Source: Bacillota bacterium (lineage in GTDB: Bacteria > Bacillota > UBA4882 > UBA8346). Taken from it: a stretch of 46,799 bases of DNA. The stretch is taken from NCBI GenBank assembly GCA_029553165.1, contig JAKPCT010000011.1, positions 1 to 46,799 of the forward strand. The letters run 5' to 3'. Of this stretch, positions 42,415-46,799 are shown in pieces (positions within the stretch are counted from its first letter, which is position 1; each line of letters starts with the position of its first letter). The notes beneath the pieces were generated by a model. That model saw only the letters and a list, made by a program, of their open reading frames with translations. It did not search any database and was not told where the DNA came from. Made by a program: the position numbers and the translations under genes.

Positions 42415-42561
42415 TAATTTAGTCTGATAAATGTCATAGGAAAAAAGTAACAGGTTTTCTGCTTGAAATAAGAATTTGGAATCAATTTTACTAATTAAGA
42501 AGGAATATAACGGTAAAAAGAAGAACTTAAAAATGTTAATAAAATGAAAGAAGGTTGCGCA

Positions 42562-43512
42562 ATGAATCAGAAGGATAGTATCAAATTTCGGATTATTTTG
42601 CTGTTGGTATTATTTATACTATCTGCTTTTTCGACGGTAATGGCAATGGAACTTCTCAAAGAAGGCGCTGAAGGTGAGGCTGTTACTGAAGTGCAACAGT
42701 ATTTATTTGAATTAGAGTATTTAAGTGTTGCTCCGACCGGCTATTATGGCAGTTTAACCGATCAAGCGGTTCGAAAATTTCAATTTGAGTATGGCTTGAA
42801 TCCGGATGGAGTAGTCGGGCCTTTAACTTACCAGGCTTTAAAAGATGCTGTTAACCGGAAAAACCAGGTGGTAATTCATACGGTTGTGGAAGGGGATACC
42901 TTATCAGCGCTTGCTGTTAAATATAAAACTTCGGTAACTGAAATTATGGAGAAGAATAAACTTACTGATACGACGATTGTCGAAGGGCAACAGCTATACA
43001 TACCGGTTGCCGATCGCGCCCAAATCGCTTCCCGGAGCCGTAGTGGCAGAGTACAGGTAATTCCTTGGTCAGTTGTTAATGAATTTTGGAAACGGGGCGA
43101 AAATGCGGTAATAATTGATGTTGCTACCGGTAAACAGTTTCGGGTCCGCAGACACGGTGGCCATCATCATTCTGATACCGTACCATTGACTGCTGAAGAT
43201 ACCAAGATTATGTTGGAGATCTTCGGAGGGAAATTCAGTTGGGCACGCCGTTCGGTAATTGTCTATGTAAAAAATACTTATATTGCCGCTTCAATGAATG
43301 GCCAACCGCACGGAAAAACTTCAATTCCTAATAATAATTTTGACGGTCATTTCTGTGTCCACTTTTTAGGCAGCCGACTTCATAAGAACGGCCGTGTAGA
43401 TGATGGACATCAGGCATTGATTCAAAAAGCAGCCAGCTTTAATTTTCCAGGTGCTGAAGAGGTTGAAGAGGAAGAACGGGTTGGTCTCCTTTTTACACCT
43501 GAGGGTGAGTAA
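42562..43512 (+). CDS. Secreted protein with peptidoglycan-binding and LysM domains
   Basis: 316 residues from ATG 42562, eight bases after AGAAGG; the first in-frame ATG at 42544 precedes that site. A signal peptide (about residues 7-27) is followed by a PG_binding_1 domain (about 35-92, EVQQYLFELEYLSV, FQFEYGLNPDGVVGPLT), a LysM domain (about 98-143, HTVVEGDTLSALAVKYKTS) and a C-terminal domain of about 120 residues with a His-rich HGGHHHSD and HFCVHFLGS. The last resembles a conserved domain found in clostridial wall proteins; no catalytic residues are assigned. Likely acts at the cell or spore wall. Confidence 0.88.
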   Translation: MNQKDSIKFRIILLLVLFILSAFSTVMAMELLKEGAEGEAVTEVQQYLFELEYLSVAPTGYYGSLTDQAVRKFQFEYGLNPDGVVGPLTYQALKDAVNRKNQVVIHTVVEGDTLSALAVKYKTSVTEIMEKNKLTDTTIVEGQQLYIPVADRAQIASRSRSGRVQVIPWSVVNEFWKRGENAVIIDVATGKQFRVRRHGGHHHSDTVPLTAEDTKIMLEIFGGKFSWARRSVIVYVKNTYIAASMNGQPHGKTSIPNNNFDGHFCVHFLGSRLHKNGRVDDGHQALIQKAASFNFPGAEEVEEEERVGLLFTPEGE

Positions 43513-43522
43513 TTAACCAACT

Positions 43523-43545
43523 AAACCGCCAGATGGCGGTTTTTT
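43523..43545 (+). terminator. Intrinsic terminator after the LysM gene
   Basis: AAACCGCC (43523-43530) pairs perfectly with GGCGGTTT (43535-43542), four-base loop, and the T run continues to 43545. Confidence 0.85.
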
Positions 43546-43582
43546 GTTATTATGGAATAATTAGTGAGAGGTTGTGGCTGCA

Positions 43583-43780
43583 ATGAAGAATAATGTCGGT
43601 TTAGTTGATCGGATTACCAGGATTATCATCGGGTGTGCGATGTTAGCAGTTGTGTTTTTGATACCAGGAAACGAACGGTGGTGGGGGTTATTGGGTATTA
43701 TTCCGGTATTAACCGGAATCTTGGGGATCTGTCCGATTTACTCATTCTTAGGGATTAGAACCTGCCCCTGGAGCGAATAA
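43583..43780 (+). CDS. DUF2892-family small membrane protein
   Basis: 65 residues from ATG 43583; a GTG at 43574 is only two bases from the GAGAGG site, so the ATG is preferred. The pattern VGLVDRITRIIIG, two membrane segments and CPIYSFLGIRTC near the end is that of DUF2892 proteins, often found with rhodanese-like or sulfur-related enzymes. Two Cys in the loop are conserved in the family. Function unknown. A terminator follows. Confidence 0.88.
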   Translation: MKNNVGLVDRITRIIIGCAMLAVVFLIPGNERWWGLLGIIPVLTGILGICPIYSFLGIRTCPWSE

Positions 43781-43785
43781 TAATA

Positions 43786-43812
43786 AAAACCTATCATTGG
43801 AGATAGGTTTTA
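43786..43812 (+). terminator. Intrinsic terminator after the DUF2892 gene
   Basis: AAAACCTATC (43786-43795) pairs perfectly with GATAGGTTTT (43802-43811), six-base loop. Confidence 0.85.
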
Positions 43813-43835
43813 TTATTGTTCATTGGAGGAGAAAG

Positions 43836-44003
43836 ATGGGAAACTATGCAGCAATGTTATTGGTTTTACTGGTGGCAACTTATACGGTTTTATTTGGGAT
43901 TGAACACCTGAAAACCAAAAATTACCTGGCGTTTTTTGCTTTACTGTTTTTAGCTCTAAGTATAATTGTTTTGCCTTTTTATATGTTGTTTATCAGAACA
44001 TAA
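43836..44003 (+). CDS. Small membrane protein, 55 residues
   Basis: ATG 43836 follows a strong GGAGGAGAAAG site; a TTG at 43797 lies within the preceding terminator and is not used. Two hydrophobic segments (about residues 4-20 and 29-52) with a short KTKNYL loop between them. Not recognised beyond a two-helix membrane microprotein. Confidence 0.6.
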   Translation: MGNYAAMLLVLLVATYTVLFGIEHLKTKNYLAFFALLFLALSIIVLPFYMLFIRT

Positions 44004-44032
44004 TCCTGCGGTAGGCACAGACCGGTTTCCTG

Positions 44033-44065
44033 GGACTAAATGCCTGTTTGACAGGCATTCAGTCC
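44033..44065. repeat. Long hairpin between convergent genes
   Basis: GGACT (44033-44037) with AGTCC (44061-44065), then, past one mismatch, AATGCCTG with CAGGCATT, loop TTTGA. No T run on either side, so it may be a factor-assisted terminator or a structural element. Confidence 0.65.
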
Positions 44066-44072
44066 AGTTAAC

Positions 44073-45338
44073 TTAATGTTCCAGTGGTGGCTGGAATTGG
44101 ACTCCGGTCCTCCGAATCCTCACAGTTACTTTAACATCAATCTTTGAATCAGGATATTTATCCGGCCACCGGTATTTCTCCCACTGGGTTGAGGTTAACA
44201 TGGAGTTGCGAACCTTCACTCCAAAGCCAAAAATATCAGACCGGAATTCCTTCTGGGTTTTAGCGATGACCCGCTCAATCCGTCTTTTCAGTAATTGAGC
44301 GATTTTTTGACTTAAGATTTTTTCGTTATGTGGCGTTGTATAGTTAATTCCACTTTGGATACTGATTAGTTCAGCCTCAAGACTTAAATTAACCTTAAAA
44401 CAGTCAACTTCCCGCTTTTGATATTTGATTACCGGAGTCCTGGCAGCAATCAGGCGAAAGATGATTCGGTTTCCTTCTTTATGAGGATCAGCGATAGTCA
44501 GCAGCGCTTCACGGAATTTTCCGGTTAACATCTGTAATGCCTGGGATTCGTAAATATCAAGTTCACCGACTAATTTATCATTTCTGAAGACTGCCGTCCC
44601 AATAATCCGTGTATCTTCAGGCTGATCTTTGGCTGGATCTGGACTTTCGCCTTGCCCGCCCTCCGGAGGAACTGTCTCTCCGGTAGTTTCACTTTGGCGT
44701 TTGTACTTAGCGATTAACGGCGCATAATTTTGTTGGGAATAGGTTTCGTAACGTCCCATGAAATCATGCAATCTGGTCTCCGGAAACATTCCGGTTTTGT
44801 TTGAAAGTTCAAGCAAAGTCGCCAGATATTCGGCCGGATTTAATTCCAGTTTTGGTTTTACCTGCATGATGTCAGCGGCTCTTCCTTTACAGATGTAGAT
44901 GAATAAGGTACGGCGCATTTCCCGAAATCGGATCAGGTTATCGATCCAGCGTTGGACTCCTTGTTTAGCCATCTCTTCACCAATCAGGAGCACCTGGTTT
45001 TGGATCAGAGTGATCTCCCGGTTGACAGTGGTATTGATTCGATTGAAGGCTTCATAGATCGATGGCGCATCCATAGAAATTATTAAGACGCTGGGGCTCT
45101 CATCGCTACCACCACTTGCAGGAGTTAATTTGGGAGGGATGGCGATCATCGTAGTGATCGTGAGGTCATCGCTATTGGGTTTGAGATCAAAACCTAAGGC
45201 CTGAACTAAGCCTAATGTTTCGATCTCTTTCCAATCCCAGCAGCCGTTCAATAATAAGGTGCAAAAGAGGAGTAATAAGCTTAGGAAAATATACTTTTTA
45301 CCATGATGCTGTTGATGATTTTTAGGATTATTTTGCAT
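44073..45338 (-). CDS. gerAC: GerAC-type germinant receptor lipoprotein
   Basis: 421 residues from ATG 45338, five bases after an AGAAGGAGGC site; a TTG at 45365 is also open but lies before that site. A lipoprotein signal peptide ends in the lipobox LLNGC with C33. The following WDWKEIETLGLVQALGFD stretch is the hallmark of GerAC/GerKC proteins, and the mature part has the expected three-domain length. A Pro/Glu/Gly-rich insert (PPEGGQGESPDPAKDQPED) sits near residue 230. It overlaps the gerAB end by 11 bases, so the receptor genes are translationally coupled. Confidence 0.92.
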   Translation of the reverse strand: MQNNPKNHQQHHGKKYIFLSLLLLFCTLLLNGCWDWKEIETLGLVQALGFDLKPNSDDLTITTMIAIPPKLTPASGGSDESPSVLIISMDAPSIYEAFNRINTTVNREITLIQNQVLLIGEEMAKQGVQRWIDNLIRFREMRRTLFIYICKGRAADIMQVKPKLELNPAEYLATLLELSNKTGMFPETRLHDFMGRYETYSQQNYAPLIAKYKRQSETTGETVPPEGGQGESPDPAKDQPEDTRIIGTAVFRNDKLVGELDIYESQALQMLTGKFREALLTIADPHKEGNRIIFRLIAARTPVIKYQKREVDCFKVNLSLEAELISIQSGINYTTPHNEKILSQKIAQLLKRRIERVIAKTQKEFRSDIFGFGVKVRNSMLTSTQWEKYRWPDKYPDSKIDVKVTVRIRRTGVQFQPPLEH

Positions 45339-46428
45339 TGGAAGCCTCCTTCTTTGGTTTGACAAAGAACGATATTAAAAGCAGCAAGATCGGAATTCCA
45401 AAGGTGATTCCCGCGTAGAAATTACTTAAGATATACTCATCTAAATAAATAGTTTCCGCCATCGAGGCTGGAACTAGACTTAAAGCAAAGATTAATACAG
45501 CGAGTGGAAATACTAACGGGCGTTGATTTCTAATTTTAAATGTTTGACTGAAACTGACGACCGTACCATAAAACAGACCGCTCATTTGAATTGCAGCAGT
45601 GAAGAACCAGAGGAAGACGAAGACTGCTTCAACCCGTTGAAAAAACTCTCCGATTGAAATTAGCCGGGTGAGTTGATAGATCGGGAAGAAAAGCCGTTGT
45701 GTCGCAACATAATTAAAGGTCATGATTACTGCAGCAGTTGTCAGTGCATTAATCAGAGTAGAAATAATTAAGCTGATTGCTCCGACTCGGAAAACATCTT
45801 TCTGTTTCTCCAGTAACGGGGCAACAAACGCCAGCAGAATAATGTCGGAGAAAAAATTGAGATGAAGTGCGGCCTGTTTTAATATAACCAGCGGTCCCTT
45901 TCCGAAGATTGGAAGCAGTAATTGGGGATTAGTCGGAAAAGAAAAGATAATTGTAATGATAAAAAAGCCTAATAAATACGGCCCAAAAAACCAGGCGACC
46001 CGGGAAATGGCTTCAATTCCAAGCAGGGTAGCATAGATTAGTAAGATCATAAAAAAGATACTCAGAACACTGATCGGTGTGCGGGGTAAGATGGCGATGA
46101 TAAAACTTTCAGTAAATTGCCGTAGAAACAGTGAAGTTGTGGTTAAAAAAAACAGAAAAAAAACCACCCCTAAAATCTTACCAATTATTTGGCCTGTAAC
46201 TATTTCAGCGATCTCAAACAGATTTTTTCCAGGGTACTTTTTAATTAAAGCAGCAATAAAATAAAACCCAACCAGGCTGAAGAACCCGGAAAATAAGCCA
46301 ATCATCCAACCGGCAGAGTCGCCTAATAATGCCATGTTGCGCGGTAGTGACAGAAAAACTTTGGCTGACATTAGTGCAATTAATAGTGCTAAGATCTCAT
46401 GGTTTCCGATTTTAACCTGATTACTCAT
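45328..46428 (-). CDS. gerAB: GerAB-type germinant receptor membrane protein
   Basis: 366 residues from ATG 46428, placed by the overlap with gerAA and the GGACGG site upstream; GTG 46440 and ATG 46437 are alternatives. About ten membrane segments in an amino-acid-permease-like (APC) fold. GerB features include ILALLIALMSAKVFLSLP at the start, YPGKNLFEIAEIVTGQIIGK and FLRQFTESFIIAILPRTP. It is the ligand-binding permease-like subunit that senses germinants in the inner spore membrane. The germinant cannot be read from sequence. Confidence 0.93.
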   Translation of the reverse strand: MSNQVKIGNHEILALLIALMSAKVFLSLPRNMALLGDSAGWMIGLFSGFFSLVGFYFIAALIKKYPGKNLFEIAEIVTGQIIGKILGVVFFLFFLTTTSLFLRQFTESFIIAILPRTPISVLSIFFMILLIYATLLGIEAISRVAWFFGPYLLGFFIITIIFSFPTNPQLLLPIFGKGPLVILKQAALHLNFFSDIILLAFVAPLLEKQKDVFRVGAISLIISTLINALTTAAVIMTFNYVATQRLFFPIYQLTRLISIGEFFQRVEAVFVFLWFFTAAIQMSGLFYGTVVSFSQTFKIRNQRPLVFPLAVLIFALSLVPASMAETIYLDEYILSNFYAGITFGIPILLLLISFFVKPKKEASNAK

Positions 46429-46799
46429 TAGTGTCATCACCGTCCTTATTAATACTTTCCGAATAATCCCAGCGTCTTGGGTGATCCGTTTGACGAATCC
46501 AGTCTAACGGTTTGAGAAAAACTGGCCGATCTGGCTGTTCATAGACCCGCGGACGGATAATCCGATCCTTGTTTTTAGGATGATAGGGAGCAATTGGGGT
46601 TAAAAAGGGGACCCCAAAACTGGTTAGGGCAGCAGCATGTAATGCCATCATAAAGATTCCAAATGAGATGCCGAAAAACCCCAAAAAGCCAGCCAGCAGA
46701 ATAAACATAAACCGGAGGATTCTAATCGTAAGTGAAGCATTGTAATTGGGGACCACAAATGATGCCAGGGCGGTGATTGCAATAATGATGATCAGAATG
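46421..46799 (-). CDS. gerAA: GerAA-type germinant receptor subunit (C-terminal part)
   Basis: Only the last 125 or so residues are in the window; the frame runs off the right edge. The visible part, with ITALASFVVPNYNASLTIRI and GIFMMALHAAALTSFGVPFLTPIAP, is the membrane end of GerA/SpoVAF proteins, followed by a soluble tail. Overlaps gerAB by eight bases (ATGAGTAA). Upstream part not seen. Confidence 0.9.
   Translation of the reverse strand, partial: ILIIIIAITALASFVVPNYNASLTIRILRFMFILLAGFLGFFGISFGIFMMALHAAALTSFGVPFLTPIAPYHPKNKDRIIRPRVYEQPDRPVFLKPLDWIRQTDHPRRWDYSESINKDGDDTNE

Noticed and set aside
44033..44065. Hairpin considered as a terminator for the convergent genes
   Set aside because: There is no T run on either strand; kept only as an unassigned hairpin.

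Overview
The window looks like chromosome from an AT-rich, anaerobic, endospore-forming member of the Firmicutes (Bacillota). Sporulation is shown by a GerA-type germinant-receptor operon (partial gerAA, then gerAB and gerAC), two CotF-like coat proteins, a SPOCS/DUF3794 protein, a collagen-like exosporium-type protein and a DacF-like carboxypeptidase. Anaerobic fermentation is shown by a complete three-gene NAD-linked [FeFe]-hydrogenase operon. Gene order and protein style recall deep-branching clostridia-like lineages, but I cannot name a genus from sequence alone.

Layout. (1) 1-8.2 kb is accessory DNA: the tail of a membrane protein (possibly of a conjugation channel), several small secreted proteins of unknown function, one decayed gene (1699-2223), a complete IS3-family element (3517-4784) that has split a secreted-protein gene, then an M23 peptidase and a VirD4/TraD-type coupling protein ending in a strong terminator. 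This reads as the eroded end of an integrated conjugative element. (2) 8.4-10.1 kb: spore-surface genes. (3) 10.2-15.0 kb: an unusual cluster with a cytosolic ClpP/SppA-fold protease, two paralogous membrane proteins flanking a DUF4261 protein, and a PGDYG-like protein. The two paralogues share a covarying RNA hairpin between the Shine-Dalgarno sequence and the start codon. (4) 15.3-19.5 kb: hydC-hydB-hydA. (5) 19.6-22.4 kb, minus strand: a serpin and a MATE exporter. (6) 22.7-29.9 kb: gltB-gltD and an IclR-type regulator behind a consensus promoter. (7) 29.9-31.7 kb, minus strand: marR-fabF with a palindromic operator at its promoter. (8) 31.7-31.9 kb: a non-coding stretch packed with perfect hairpins. 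(9) 32.1-36.1 kb: a TPR/DUF4034 protein convergent with a LacI-sensor/HD-GYP fusion. (10) 36.3-38.1 kb: umuD-umuC behind a LexA box. (11) 38.1-40.2 kb: a REP-associated tyrosine transposase with 22-bp terminal inverted repeats, a frameshifted gene, a second decayed copy of the element's right end, and an SprT-like metallopeptidase. (12) 40.3-46.8 kb: a zinc-ribbon microprotein, coat proteins, DacF, a LysM protein, two small membrane proteins and the gerA operon.

How the parts work together. The hydrogenase operon would reoxidise NADH and ferredoxin to H2. GltBD assimilates ammonium. MarR-FabF probably ties fatty-acid elongation to a lipid-responsive regulator. UmuDC is the SOS mutagenesis polymerase. 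The remaining cell-surface and spore genes serve sporulation and germination.

Most interesting observations: the covarying SD-hairpin-start structures at 11286 and 13354; the RAYT element with its solo end reaching into the SprT reading frame; the exactly reconstructable IS insertion into a signal-peptide region; and the hairpin cluster at 31720-31877. No rRNA, tRNA or CRISPR array was recognised.
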